Source of the DNA: Pisaster brevispinus
Lineage: Eukaryota; Echinodermata; Asteroidea; Forcipulatida; Asteriidae
Assembly (NCBI GenBank): GCA_023634235.1
Contig: JAMKCF010000006.1
Coordinates: 23,079,163-23,143,162 of the forward strand
DNA: 64,000 nt
Direction of reading: 5' to 3'
Within the stretch, counting starts at the first letter, position 1; each line of letters begins with the position of its first letter. Under the pieces are notes generated by a model, which searched no databases, was not told the DNA's origin, and saw only the letters and a list, made by a program, of their open reading frames with translations. The position numbers were made by a program, and so were the translations under genes. Below, in pieces: positions 1-11,743 of the stretch.

Positions 1-958
1 CCACTTTGTGGCTTTATCGATGACAACTGATTACAAATGTATTAAGGAATTATTAAATAGGAACGTGTTCCCACAATGGCTGATGACAACACACACAAAT
101 GATTAATGTCACTGCAAATACAAAACACTGTAGTTGACAAGTATCAAATAATACATTCTGCTCAGAAACCAAAACAGACGGCCACTCTTCAAGATCAAAA
201 TCCTGAACGGAGGGGAAGAACCTAATTACATTTACATGTATTTCATTATTGTCAGTGATCAAATACTGAAAACAAGTATTGGGAGATGTTTCATCTGGAA
301 AAATTCATGCTAACTGAAAGTAAGTTACAGATTACATTCGACACCGTAATCTACCGTACATCGGACAGTAATTCCATAATGATTCAAGACCTTATGAATA
401 AGCAACCCCAACTATACCCTGGTTACACTCTTGGGTAGACAATGCATAGTGTAGAAGGAAAAAATCGTCAACCGTGTGGAAATATGTGTAGGCAGCTATC
501 CCACTGACCCCAAACCCCTGATATTTTATCTAAGCTACAGCGCAGACACGTTGTTAAATACACACTTATGAAAATGAATTTTAGAAAAAATCATTTTGCC
601 TGCAATTAATGATCACCACTGTCTGTGCAAATACATTCCTCCTCTTGCCGACAGACAAAAATGCACATGACAACATTAAAGTAAGACTATTGCACAAATA
701 ACAAAAATAACACTAATATTAAAGCAAACATTGCCAAAATGTTCTTAATAGCAAGTAAAAAAACAAAAAACCCAAAACATAAAAATTGCAAAATTTAATT
801 AGTTAACTGCTCTTAAAACAACTCTATTAATGCTGCCGTTTGTGTCACGTTCCTTGTGTGCAACAGCAGTAGCGCATACTTGTTCTCCTTTTACTACTAT
901 TGGACCAGACTATTTTTGTCCTATTTCTTGGTTTGGTTACAATGACCCTTTACACAAC

Positions 959-1080
959 CTTGGCTTTGGCTTATAGGCTCTGGCTTAGACTCTGTCCATT
1001 TGGTTGAAGCACTGTACCGAAAGTGCATGTTTTTTTAAATAACGGACAGAGCCTGAGTCCAAGCTATGGTTTCGGAAAGG
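959..1080. repeat. inverted repeat related to M4
   Basis: The left arm TTGGCTTTGGCTTATAGGCT...CTTAGACTCTGTCC pairs with the right arm GGACAGAGCCTGAGTCCAAG...TTTCGGAAAGG. The wording GGCTTTGGCTTA...GGCTC resembles the array at 18242. Confidence 0.5.
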
Positions 1081-1179
1081 CCCAATGTTTTGGACAAAAC
1101 AAAACAAAATGATCAGGGATGTGATTTCTCTGTTTTTAACCGGAAATCTTTTTTTTTTTTAACCCCAACCTCCCCCCCC

Positions 1180-1246
1180 AAAAAAAAATAAATAAATAAA
1201 TAAATAAAAAAAAATAAAAAAAAAAAAAATAAAAAAAATAAAAAAA

Positions 1247-1297
<51 letters not shown>
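1180..1297. repeat. AAAT/poly-A microsatellite
   Basis: Interrupted (AAAT)n with A-rich stretches; the YLFIYLFIYLF-type open frames on the other strand come from this repeat. Confidence 0.95.
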
Positions 1298-1300
<3 letters not shown>

Positions 1301-2404
1301 CAGAAAAATAATAATAAAAATAATCAATTTGTTTTTGTATTAAGACCATTAAAAACATGAAGATAAAACCAAAATAGAATGCCCCCAGAGTTCAGATTAG
1401 GGCTTTTAAAACAAAAGATAAATGCATGTAAGTAGGCTTCGAGCTGGCAAGTTTTCACCCTCGCAAGCTTTCACGCTTTGCACTCACAGTTCAGGTTTTT
1501 TGTTTTCACATTCCTGAATGATATAGGTCATACTTTAAAGGTCGGGTCACAGATTGATAAATACTCAAATTAAATGGCCAGGAAAATAATGACCACAAAA
1601 ACTTACAAAAATTCCATGATGTCCGTTCGCAATTGCTCCAGCCAGAGATGCAGTTGGTACCCACTGTCAGCGTCGCTAAACATGGATGGATTCAACATTC
1701 TTGATGAAAATGCTTTGACAGTTTGTTGCTGCTTTCTCAGCAAGTAGACACTGCATTCAGCTGAAACTTTCACAGGTGACTTTTAGTGTATCTTTCTTGA
1801 TAACTTTGCCTATAAATTAGTGTTACAATGACCCAAAACAATCTATGACCCTACCTTTAAGAGGGGGGGGGGGTAACAACTTGACCAGCAACTACTTCTG
1901 AAAAATTTTGGGTTTTTTTCCTTACTAAGAAAAACATTATTACTTGAGCGATGCTGAATAACAGCAGGGTCCATTTTAAGGCAGCCATACCAAAGTAACG
2001 TTAATTCACATTCGTTTCATTTGGTCAAACTTTGAAAAAATAAAACTACAGATGTTATGGCAGAAGTTATGGCAGTGAAGTAGATAATGCTACGGTTAAG
2101 GCAAGAAACTCCATCATAATACTACCACATACATTATGCCACAAAGCCAATCTCAGAAATAACTCATGGCTCAATCACACATCAGTTTTACATTTTGAGA
2201 GAGAAAAAAAAGAAGGTATTTCATGTATAAATAAGTTTAATAATAAACCAGCGGATAAAAAGTTTGACATCTCAGTTAGTCCAACTACTCATCCCAGACT
2301 GTCTGCATTGTATGTTGTCTGAGTAATGCCATATAGAAAACACTTAATACCTTACTATGCATAATTTATCTATATGTTGTAGCATACTTACATGGATTGA
2401 AATA

Positions 2405-2676
2405 ATAACAACTAGTTTTTATAGAGCGGTTTATCTATAGGCGTGCCGGGGCAGACCCCTTCTCTTAGGGGTAAAGTGTAACTGGGTTCTTCAACATGGA
2501 TTACACTACACAATGGACATACAGCTTTACTTCCCAACCGAAGGATGACGCTATAATGGATTAGTTTCTTGCTTAAAAGGAAACAAGTGCCATGACTGGG
2601 ATTCGAACCCTCTGGCTGATTGGAAACACCAGAGCTTAAATTTAGTGCACTTGACTGCTCGGCCATGACAAGCAAC
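2405..2676 (-). mobile_element. tRNA-derived SINE, family C
   Basis: The minus strand begins with a tRNA-Leu-like head: CATGGCCGAGCAGTCAAGTG, TTAAGCTCTGGTGTTTCC and AGAGGGTTCGAATCCCAG. The body TCATCCTTCGG...GAAGTAAAGCTGTA...AAGAACCC...AGAGAAGGGG is shared with the plus-strand copy at 56912. Confidence 0.75.
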
Positions 2677-3317
2677 TGCACTATTGACCTGTGTCCAGTA
2701 ATTTTACCACTGGGCCAGTAACCCCAAAACTAAGTCCTTCAGTCTAGTAGTTGGGCCAGTTACCCCCAAAGCTAAACAAGTCCTGCATTCTAGTGTTTTC
2801 CCAAACACATACTTTTCAGATCTACAAATGTATCTGTCCACTTCTCAAGTCAAAACCTCCTCCTCCTAAAATTTCAGAAGATATTAAAGGAGAAAGGAGT
2901 ATTCATTGCTCTTGTAAAAAAATATCTCTAGTCCAGTAAAATTTCTGAGCTGCAAGACCCGTGGTCCATTGGAGGTTTCTGTGAAATTTAAGCCTTGGTT
3001 CTATTTTAAAAGTGAGTTAAGTATGCCGCAGTTGTCTGAAGGACTTCGCAAGCACTCTTGAATCTTCCTCTTATGTTCTTCGATGTCTTACTATTCAATT
3101 TTCCCGACTGACGTTTGTGGCAGAAGAGCATTTCAAAAAATAATTATTAATATATTCTGCCTTAAATAATGAGCAGAATTCTTTTATCAAGCACCCTGTT
3201 TTCAATCTTAAAAATGCTTTGAGAATGGTTGACATTATGTAAGTAGAAAGTTCTTAGTCAGCTTCTCCAATTTACTCAACGTTTAAATTAATCTTAAAGT
3301 CTAACATGTATGGTAAA

Positions 3318-3425
3318 CTTTTTAAAAGGACACCAAGGCCAAGACCAGGGCAACAGAGGCCATAGCCTCCATGGCCTCTCTGCCACTCCAGGCCTGTATG
3401 GAGTAGGGTACCCTGTTTGGGGTTG
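3318..3425. repeat. dispersed repeat family R4
   Basis: AAACTTTTTAAAAGGACACC, GGCCAAGACCAGGGCAACAG and AGGCCATAGCCTCC are shared with 42148-42235. Confidence 0.6.
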
Positions 3426-3728
3426 TTTTGTAAGCATGTGATGTCATAAATCACATCATCTATTTCAGGCAGCCTTCAGAGTGAAAAAGAGGCGGACTGT
3501 TTTCATTGAGTCATCAAGAAAGTTTCTGGGACTTTTAAGAATTTATGAAATCGGACAAAACATAAATTAATCATTAATACATTCACACAATTACACTCAT
3601 GTGACCCCTCAGAAAATTTTGCCATAGTTTTTTAAAAAATGCCATTGTATTATTATCTGAATTGAGCAGAACTCCCAACTTGTTCGTGACGCAAATATTT
3701 TAACATAAGTTTGTGTTCGAATTTAAGG

Positions 3729-6065
3729 TTAGAGAACCGTTTCTCTTGCACTCTCTAAACTCTTAGCCAGACATCCCTGTAGCAAGGCCTCATGTTTGGT
3801 CCCACTAGTTCCAATCAGATCTGCATCCGGACAGCTATGCTGAAACTTGGTCTCTGAGCTTGGTAAGATGCCCTCCTCCATCCCACTTTCCTCCTCAAGC
3901 CTCAGTTTCAAAAGGTCCTTGGGGTTCAGCTGCGGACTCGGCGTTTGAGACGAGTCTTTTGTTTCCGGAAGCTCAGGATCTGGTTTGCCTGTCGTCTCTT
4001 GGGTGAGTTTTTCTGCAGAGTTGGCCTTCTCGATGTACCCGTCGATGATGTTATGGCTCTGTAGGGCCTCGGTGAGGTACTGCTCATCAGTGGTGATGAC
4101 GCTCTGAATGTCCTCCAAGACTGTCTTAATTGCCGGCGACAGCCCACTGATGGATTGTTTCAAGAAACGTGACACGAGGACACTGGTGTCCTGACTCAGC
4201 TCCACCATAGATTTGGGTCTGGCTTTGGGCTTAGGCACTAATGACAAAGGGTCCTGGGCTGTTGTGGAAGGCGTGGGTGCACTGACTGAACTTTGTATCT
4301 CGAGAGGCAGGCTGTCCGATTGTGTCGGCATCGGGATCCTCAGTGGTGATTCTTTGGACTTTCTAAGCAAATCCACAGACTGTTTAGTGGTTTGGGTTTG
4401 CTCCGGCATGCTCTGCACACCTACTGAGGTATACGTTCTTCCGGTATCCTTGTGGATCCAGGGATCACTCTCATCGATAAAAGTTACCGCGGTGGGATGA
4501 CTGCGCCGTGATTGAATAGCAGGGTGAGATTTCCTACTCAGGCGGAGATTGAGAGAATTTGGTCGTTTCTGTCGCAGGTTGATTTGTTCTCCCGTATCGG
4601 CCCATGATGTGATTGTCATTGAAGATGTAGGTTCACTGTTAATGGGTGGAGCTTGAGCTACTGCCATTTGTGCATAATTTCTCGTAGGGGGTTCTGAACT
4701 GTTCGCCCGTCTGCTGCTTGTTGATGTAGTCTTTTCCGTGTTTGACCTTTGGTGTTTTGGTCGACCCCTGGTTGGAGTGTTAGTCGAGGAACCAGAGTTT
4801 TTCCTGTGTTTTTGTTCACGATGACCACCTATACTGGATCCGTGAGCATTACTAGGGTCCAGCATCTCGTGTTTTATTGCTCCGTTGGCCATCCTGGCAA
4901 TCATTCGTCTCGGTGGGTGAGGATGTCGATGATCCTCATCACTATCACTGGAAGAACTTGTGGAAATAAATCGATTCCGAGTCCGTCGTCCACGGCCAAA
5001 GCTCCCACTGGTGCTGGAGCGTGAGCTGCTTTCTGTTGGAGATGTACTACAGGTCGTTGAAGAGGAAATTCTTCGGCGTTCGGCGGCGTGGCGACTGTGT
5101 CGTCGTCGGTGTCGGCGACCGATCGCCGAGTCCCGACTTGTGTGGCTACTACTAGTACCAGTTAGGCGTTCATTACTGCTGCTTGATTTGGTGTTAGAAG
5201 GCACACTGGTGGTGGTGGGTCCTGACACGCTGCCAGACGAGGAACTTGCTTTCCTGTCCATTAAACCAGATTTGGATTTGATGGATACCCTACTGGGCTC
5301 ATCGCTGTTGGTAGGACGACTGTTATCACAGCCTGCTCCTCTGATTTGATTCACGGCCCTACACAAATTGGCAACACATTGAGATGACACAACGGTGGAA
5401 ACGTTTTGGCTGACGGAGCAAGGAATATTTGGGATGAATCTATCTCCTACATTAATGCTCTCTGCATTAGTAGCTGAGTTCACATTGGATGCATTATTAT
5501 CAGTCCCCTCCAGAGAAGTCTGTGAAGCCGTCGACACGCGATTCCCACGTGATGGTCTACTCCGGTGATGTCGCATAATCACCACCGGTAGACAACCTCC
5601 ACTGTTTGAACGTAGCCGTGGCTGGGGAGCAACTCCATCGTTTACAATTATCAAGCCGTTGCTACTCTCACCCTGCTGAGGTATGATCTGACGAGGCAAG
5701 CCGTGCCTCACCTCCTGCCGCTGTTGGCCGGCCCGTGGGGAACCTCCCGATGATGTTGAGCGTGGTCGGGATTTACTTTTCACATGCCGTCTATTGTTGT
5801 TAATGATTTGCACAGGTGCTGGGGCATTGGCTATGTTGTTGTGGCGATGGTGGTGTTGGTGAGGTTCAATGGAATTGCAACCAGACTGTTCCATTCTGGG
5901 CATGGGGGCGACTCGTGTTACATGATGACTGTCCCATCGGAGTGGAGGGGTAGGTATCTGTTCGGTGTTGTTTCTTTGGTAGATGGTAATGATGGCACGA
6001 CCAGGATTATAGGAATTGCTGATGGCTGTCTGAGCACCGAGACGACGTGGTTCGATATGACGTAT
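3729..6065 (-). CDS. ENTREP: ENTREP/FAM189-family protein, last coding exon (C-terminal cytoplasmic tail)
   Basis: This exon encodes 778 residues and a TAA stop at 3731-3729. It starts right after a pyrimidine-rich acceptor ending in TACAG (AG at 6067-6066) and is open in phase 0 from its first base, 54 codons before the first internal Met cluster. Most of the product is a low-complexity Ser/Thr/Arg/His-rich tail: His and Asn runs near the start, then RRHRRRHSRH-type basic blocks and long Ser runs. Near the end, about exon residues 612-685, is a conserved block beginning RPKSMVELS, followed by VLVSRFLKQS and an ITTDEQYLTEAL stretch. This aligns with the C-terminal block of vertebrate FAM189/ENTREP proteins (RPRSLVDS, VAKFLEHS, VTNEERLEE as recalled). 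Vertebrate members are roughly 450-670 residues in total, so this tail is unusually long. In vertebrates ENTREP1 acts on endosomes with ITCH and epsin; a similar role here is inferred. Confidence 0.9.
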   Translation of the reverse strand: MRHIEPRRLGAQTAISNSYNPGRAIITIYQRNNTEQIPTPPLRWDSHHVTRVAPMPRMEQSGCNSIEPHQHHHRHNNIANAPAPVQIINNNRRHVKSKSRPRSTSSGGSPRAGQQRQEVRHGLPRQIIPQQGESSNGLIIVNDGVAPQPRLRSNSGGCLPVVIMRHHRSRPSRGNRVSTASQTSLEGTDNNASNVNSATNAESINVGDRFIPNIPCSVSQNVSTVVSSQCVANLCRAVNQIRGAGCDNSRPTNSDEPSRVSIKSKSGLMDRKASSSSGSVSGPTTTSVPSNTKSSSSNERLTGTSSSHTSRDSAIGRRHRRRHSRHAAERRRISSSTTCSTSPTESSSRSSTSGSFGRGRRTRNRFISTSSSSDSDEDHRHPHPPRRMIARMANGAIKHEMLDPSNAHGSSIGGHREQKHRKNSGSSTNTPTRGRPKHQRSNTEKTTSTSSRRANSSEPPTRNYAQMAVAQAPPINSEPTSSMTITSWADTGEQINLRQKRPNSLNLRLSRKSHPAIQSRRSHPTAVTFIDESDPWIHKDTGRTYTSVGVQSMPEQTQTTKQSVDLLRKSKESPLRIPMPTQSDSLPLEIQSSVSAPTPSTTAQDPLSLVPKPKARPKSMVELSQDTSVLVSRFLKQSISGLSPAIKTVLEDIQSVITTDEQYLTEALQSHNIIDGYIEKANSAEKLTQETTGKPDPELPETKDSSQTPSPQLNPKDLLKLRLEEESGMEEGILPSSETKFQHSCPDADLIGTSGTKHEALLQGCLAKSLESARETVL

Positions 6066-6139
6066 CTGTATTAAAGAGAATCAGAATGAAAAACAGAAAA
6101 TTAAATACATTTTCTCAGGGGTGTGATTGTGTTAAATAG

Positions 6140-6262
6140 GAAAACCCTGAAAAATGGGTGGCTTTTTCCAGGGATGAAATTTGAAGAATGTGAAATTCCT
6201 GAGAATGACTTACAGGCCTGGGTCCCCCCCCCCCCCCATTCTAAACCCAGAACCTCTATTAA
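6140..6262 (+). repeat. dispersed repeat family R2 fragment
   Basis: GGGATGAAATTTGAAGAATG, TGAAATTCCTGAGAATGACT, a poly-C run and AAACCCAGAACCTCTATTAA. Parallel wording occurs at 25650 and 37790. Confidence 0.6.
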
Positions 6263-7097
6263 GAACAAAAATAAAAAAATAAATCTTGGCCAAAGCAAAA
6301 TGGAAATATGTGCCAAATATTAGTCTGGTACTACAAAAGACAGTTTCAAGCAACTATGGTGTGACGATCAGGGTACCAAACCAATTACACAGGACATTTA
6401 CAAAGCGCCTTTTACCAAAGGGTGCAAAGCACTGGAAAAAGAAAAGAAGAGAAAGCCAGAAAGATGGGTGGGGGGGGCCTGGGTGGGGAGACCAGTTGAA
6501 CTGTTAACATGAATAGGAGGAATGTTGTTCCTTAACCTTGGGGCAGAGACATTATTTAGAAATATACAACAATTGGGAGACATCACTAGGGAGAACCAGG
6601 GGTCTGAATTATACAAGCCAATTACATGAACACTGGGGATGAGAATGTCATCAGGAGCCCCCTCTAGTCCAAAAGTACAATGTTATCAAATGAACTACTA
6701 CTGCTCAAGTTTGCATGAGAATTCCCCAAACCTCAGACACACAACTGAATTATGTTCCCACAGCAGACTGTAGGAAAGCACTTTACCAATGAGTCAAATA
6801 TTTGCTTTGCGTTAATGTGTGTTCCAAGTATTTGAGTTCGGCGGTCATTCTACTTTTAGAAGTAAATGTACAGCGGGGGGGATGGCTGATTAGTCTTTAC
6901 CTACGGTGATCCACCGGGAAAACCTTGTTTTTCTTGTCAATAGAGTATGTGTTGGTCATTACAGCTTCAACGTCACCTAGACCATCTTATATGATGATCC
7001 ATCAAGCCCCAACCGCTGATGTATTGTTCAAAAACATCTACTATTTGATGTTTAAAATATCTAACAAAGTCACGGCAAGGGAATGTTTGATAGGCCA

Positions 7098-7332
7098 AAT
7101 CTAGTAGGTGGGCCAGGTTCGCAGCATGCACCAGAGTCAGTCTCCCAAATTTGTACTCACATGCACTCTAAGGAGGGCTACTGGTTCCATTTACTGGGCA
7201 AGGAAACAGTTGATGGGCAGTGCCACATCTAGTGGGCGTGGCCGGGTATGCAGTATGATGAAAGAGAGACTCGCATATTATTGGGACTCGCATGCACTGT
7301 GAAGAGGGCTACTGGGTCCATTTAGTGGGCAG
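7098..7332. repeat. diverged tandem duplication (~120-bp unit)
   Basis: The order CTAGT(A/G)GG, GGCC..GT..GCAG.ATG, ACTC.CATGCACT, GAGGGCTACTGG.TCCATTTA and GTGGGC/CTGGGC occurs twice, at about 7098 and 7228. Confidence 0.65.
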
Positions 7333-7990
7333 AATCAAACCTTTCACAACCAAACTGTCACTGTTTATCGCTTGTCCTGCCTGTTGAATTTGCCTTTTAA
7401 ACCATCGTCAAATTTACTACTTCAATGATTTGTTCAATTCAATGCATTTCGCCTCTGGCAACAAAATGAAATTTTAATCAACCATGAATACTAACATTAA
7501 TAACTCAGAACCATTAAACTCTGAGCTACAGTGATATATAGTTCCCTATGTAAGGTGTATCTTTGGTTTAATTAATAGTAGAGATGTAATCAATTAACCA
7601 ACATGCGTTGGTCCCCAGTTAGAAAACTCCTGGGTGACATCTCAGACATTGGTACTTAAAAAAAAAAAAAAAAAACACCAATAAAAGCATAAAAACCTTC
7701 ATGAGGAAACCAAAAGACAAAGTAAACAAAACAGCATACTCTCATAAAGTTTAACCACCAAATCAAAACTGAGTTTCTTGATGACAACGAGAAGAGACCC
7801 ACCGAAATGAAGTTCGTGTTCGATTACCGCCCGGGGAATTATTTCACCAGACCTCCTGGACAAGCTACACAAACATGTACAAACAAAACCTCACATAAAC
7901 CCATTCTGACGTTTATATACAGCCTGCAATTTCTTCCAACCCTCCAATATAAAGCAACCAAGGCATGCATGGTCAACCCGTTTTCATATT

Positions 7991-8014
7991 TCTCTCTCTC
8001 TCTCTCTCTCTCTC
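7991..8014. repeat. (TC)n microsatellite
   Basis: About twelve uninterrupted TC dinucleotides. Confidence 0.95.
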
Positions 8015-8448
8015 ACACTCTGTATCGTCTCTGTAGGCGTAGAGATCATGAGTCGTGATAAGCTCCACCCTTCTTACCATCGAGACATTGGCAGTTATTG
8101 GATATTTACTTTAATGCAATAACAACGTCCTGGCCACTGCACTTGTTAGAAGATTACCCTGTGTGGTTTAGCTACACTTTACCCTTCCAGCGGTCATAAT
8201 CATCCTGTTTTCCAATTATGAAGTCCAAATAAAACCCGTCTAGAAACTACTGTTTGTAGATTTGTCTGCTTCTGGCAAAATTTCTGCCGAGAATCTCTCA
8301 AAACAAATATTCGGTATGGTTTTTTTTTTTTGGGGGGGGGTTTGGTAAGCCGTTTCTGCTAAGTGAAATATTTCTGTATTAAGCAGATTTGTATGCATAA
8401 GATTTTATGAAGTTGTGCCAAAACGATTTCACGTTAACTTTAAGACTG

Positions 8449-8515
8449 CTACGATGGAGCTGCCATCTTGACTCACATCCAAAACTGAGGCTATACGGAA
8501 GAATTAGTCTGACAT
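8449..8515 (-). repeat. dispersed repeat family R1
   Basis: Read on the minus strand it matches the order AGACTA...TTCC...AGCCTCAGTTT...AAGATGGC found in the four plus-strand copies. Confidence 0.55.
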
Positions 8516-8730
8516 CTATTTGGTATAACTAGGCTCAGTAATTACTATTGCCCTAGCACACAGGGAACATGACATAAGCTCAACTACCTTGAACTAGAAG
8601 TTCAACATGTTAAAAGTAAAGTACTCTGACCTTTGCTTTTAGTTTAAAAAATATATATAAAAAAATAAAAATGTGTTATAAATCAACAGCAAGCCAAACA
8701 TGGCACTTGTATTATTATACATTTGATTAT

Positions 8731-9110
8731 ATCTGGTTTATTAAAAGACGATTATGTTGTCACGCCTCGGCTTTCAGCTTTTTGTAAAGGAGCCCACCGG
8801 GCTAGAAAAACAGCATTTCATTTGCCTCAGGAAGTTTTAAGAGCCCAGATGTTAAACATGTATTGTCATAAACTTTGGAACACTTTACCTAATAACATTA
8901 GATGCTGTAGTTCTCTTCCATTGTTTAAAAACTTGCTGAAAACTCATTTATTTAACTCCACATGTACTTTGCTTGTAACATGTCTTAGATTATTCATTGT
9001 ATAATTGTCTTTCTATTCTATATTTCTCTTTTGTTGCTAATATGTTTTGTTTTTTGTTCTGCGCCTCGAAATAGGGTCTTGTACACTAGATAGATGGCAC
9101 ATTATAAATG

Positions 9111-9151
<41 letters not shown>
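8731..9151 (+). mobile_element. 5'-truncated LINE (CR1/L2-like) 3' end
   Basis: The open frame at 8723-9004 contains the peptide KLWNTLPNNIRCCSSLPLF followed by KNLLKTHLF. This is the typical C-terminal end of a LINE reverse-transcriptase polyprotein in the CR1/L2/Jockey group. It is followed by a 3' tail, GCGCCTCGAAATAG...ACATTATAAATGC, that ends directly in an (ATT)n microsatellite, as these elements usually do. The 5' part, including the reverse transcriptase core, is missing, so this is a dead fragment. The exact 5' limit is uncertain. Confidence 0.75.
9112..9151. repeat. (ATT)n microsatellite at the LINE 3' end
   Basis: About thirteen ATT units directly following the LINE tail, as expected for this type of LINE. 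Confidence 0.95.
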
Positions 9152-9153
<2 letters not shown>

Positions 9154-10039
9154 AATGTATCTTTCTGGTGTATTAATGGTAGCAATCACAACCAGTCAAA
9201 TGAAGTTACATATTTTAAATATATATTATTCACATCTGAAGAAAAATGGGCATTCTAAACAAATACATTGCACAGATTTCAGTAGCCCACAGAGCAAGTT
9301 GAGAAGTGGTGTTTACTAGCCCTTAGCATTTTTTTACTAGACACTTTACGCTGGGATAGTGTTAAGAGTGAGCCCTGGTTGTTGTGATGCCAGTTTTAAC
9401 AGCAGCGTACTTTATTTATCAAGGTTACATTTTTCCTGAATTAAGCTCTGAGTGAACTGTACTACACCAATAACGTACATTCCCCCTTCAAATAAATTTC
9501 TCACCAATGTTAACCCCATCAAAATAGATGGCAGCTTTCCCGCAATTTGCAGCATCTTTCTAAGTTGTTATACAAATTGATGCATCAAATTAGATACACC
9601 AATAGGGTTTGTACGCAGATTGAATTGACAGTCGAAACACTTTAGCAGAACCAGAGGTGAGTCTCTTCTACTTTAAGTCACTCATCCTGAAATGTGTTTG
9701 AAATACTTCAACCAAGCTCTGTGTGTGCAACATCAGCCATTCCAGAAATCAATCAATAAAACAGGAAGGACTTTCATTTCTAGCTTGGTTTTCAGATGGT
9801 TAAAGAATTCAGATGTATCAGTTTGGCGAGAAGGAATGAAAAAAAAAGAATTTAGAAACACCAGGGACGATTTGCACTGAATATTTTCTTTTCATTTGCC
9901 AGCCTGAGTACTACCTAATAACAACAATTATGAATATTTATTAATATTTACTATAAAAATAATAAATAAATAAATAAATTTTAAAAAGCGGACAAATCCA
10001 CCCAAAAGTACCCACTGTGCTGATACAAGAGAAGAATAT

Positions 10040-10245
10040 TAAAGTGTTATTTGGCATTTGTCCTTACACTGATGTGTAAAGCACTGTATACTCTGTACTC
10101 CCCCAGAGTCCTGTAAAAAAATCCATGGCTGACACTCGGTTGTGATTCGAACCCACGACCTTTGTCATTCTAGAGCAGATGTCATACCATAGACCACCGA
10201 GATTGCCCGGTAGCTAGAGGCAGTTCAAATCCTATACTTTAATAG
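10040..10245 (-). mobile_element. tRNA-derived SINE, family A
   Basis: On the minus strand there is a tRNA-like head with a B-box-like GGTTCGAATC and a stretch GGTGGTCTATGGTATGACA where an A box would be. A body follows: CAGAGTATACAGTGC and then ACACATCAGTGTAAGG. At least four other copies share this order. Confidence 0.72.
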
Positions 10246-10639
10246 CCGTAGGTTCTGCAATGATTCAATAGAATCGGGGACATAGAATCTTGTTTGGTAT
10301 TTGCCTTTACAGACAGCTGTAATATAAAGTAGTACATGAATTCAGCTGAAAACCCAGAAAAATAACATTACGCAAGTGCTTTTCACAAAATATTAGTTTT
10401 TAGTTTGTTTATCTTCTCTTAATTGTCAGAACAAGTTTGTGAGGAGGATTTTGTGTAAGGTTGAAGCAAATCATCAATCTGTATGCAGGGGCACTGTTAA
10501 GCTCGTCTTTTACAGACTCTGGTCGTACCGGCCTCTGAAGATTCATCAAATTTGGGGTTCACCATTTAGTGAAAACAAAAATAAACAAAAAAACAAAAAG
10601 AAAAAACAGTTGAGTTTTGTCCGGGATTTATGCATATCC

Positions 10640-10810
10640 ATTTCAGGCTTATTTAATTGTGGCAATCAAAATAAGCAACAGTTATATGTGGGGGTCTTCA
10701 AATGCTATTATCTCAAAACTGACTGTAGATCAGAGTCAGACGGGAATATTTCTCTGGAGGATTGTTACTAGTATGAACTTTAGAATCAGTGAGCTTTCAA
10801 ACACTATTTC
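10640..10810. repeat. dispersed repeat family R6
   Basis: TCAGGCTTATTTAATTGTGG, CTTCAAATGCTAT, TTTCTCTGGAGGATTGTTAC and ATCAGTGAGC match 35862-36005. The two overlapping open frames here are therefore repeat-derived. Confidence 0.62.
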
Positions 10811-11439
10811 TCAGGAGGATCGGTGCTGGTATAAAGTAATAATCACAAAGCTTTCAGATTGAAACTCCTCTTTTATTCAGACAATTAGAAATCCTATACT
10901 TTGTCATTAAAACTCCTGAAAAAAAAAAAACTCCTTCCTTTGTAAAGAAGACCAATCTTCCCTTCAATGTACCAGTAACCTTCAGGTATTCATCTCTGAA
11001 TAAACCCAAACAAAACAGACAAAAAATGGACCAGGCAATGCTCTGTTGACGTACCTTTTGTAAATTCCGTTTTGTTCTGCAACACCAGGTTCTGCGATCC
11101 CAGACAGTTAAAACTGCCCAACAGTAAACCCCTTTGACAGGCCTTCATCTGGCACTGTGTTTACTCAAAACAGTCTTTTTAAAAAAAGCTCACAACATGA
11201 GAGCGACATTAGTTAACCTTGCGCTTATAAAGCTTTTGTGTCTGAAGCACACGTATTGTACGGTCCTGGATGGCTGCTTTTCAGTGCAGACAATGCCCAA
11301 CTACTCGATGAGGAAACATGCAAAAAATTGTTCAGAATACAAGAGTTCTAAGTTCTTTCATAAAGAGTTATAAATTGACTAAAATTATTTCAATAGATGT
11401 TAATTTTGCATCGCGGATAAAGAATATTATTTGGTTTTT

Positions 11440-11468
11440 GCCCACACACTGATGTGTATTAGGCACTG
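11440..11468 (-). mobile_element. SINE family A, tail half, interrupted by the 2.36-kb element
   Basis: ACACACTGATGTGTATTAGGCACTG matches the tail of family A and stops exactly at the left end of the inverted-repeat element. The other half continues at 13826. Confidence 0.75.
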
Positions 11469-11488
11469 CCCCTTAAAAAATGTGGTCG

Positions 11489-11743
11489 GGATCCCGATAT
11501 ATCCCGCCGGGATTCCCGACATATCCCACCGGGATATGTTGGGATAAGTCGGGATGGAGGTATCCCGATGGGATACATCGGGATAGGTTATGTCGGGATC
11601 CCAACCAAAGGTGGGACGAGTCGGGATCCCGATGGAATGGTGGTCAGAATCCCGACTGAAGGCGGGATGAGTTGGGATAAGGTGGGATCCCGATCAGCTC
11701 ATCCCGGCATTGTTGGGATCCCACCTGTTTGGGGTGGGATAGA
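11489..11743. repeat. left subterminal array of degenerate GGGATCCCGA/TATCCC motifs
   Basis: About 250 bases made of interleaved direct and inverted versions of GGGAT, ATCCC, GGGATCCCGA and GATGGGATA. The array starts inside the terminal inverted repeat and fades near 11743. It is more degenerate than the array at the other end of the element. Confidence 0.8.

Larger units (their letters stand above)
1..3728 (-). other. region downstream of the ENTREP stop codon (3' UTR plus flank)
   Basis: No coding exon is recognised here. The 3' UTR starts at 3728, but its end is unclear. No AATAAA was seen within the first kilobase on the minus strand; an ATTAAA variant lies at 2241-2236. The stretch also holds a SINE-C copy, an AAAT microsatellite, an inverted repeat of family M4, a family R4 copy and two diverged copies of a GGGCCAGT-containing unit at about 2710-2790. 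Confidence 0.5.

Noticed and set aside
1113..1358. Two overlapping minus-strand frames rich in YLFI repeats, resembling membrane proteins
   Set aside because: They are produced by the AAAT microsatellite.
4213..5349. Plus-strand frames of 91-129 codons opposite the ENTREP last exon
   Set aside because: They are antisense shadows of the long GC-richer exon. The minus strand carries the conserved protein features.
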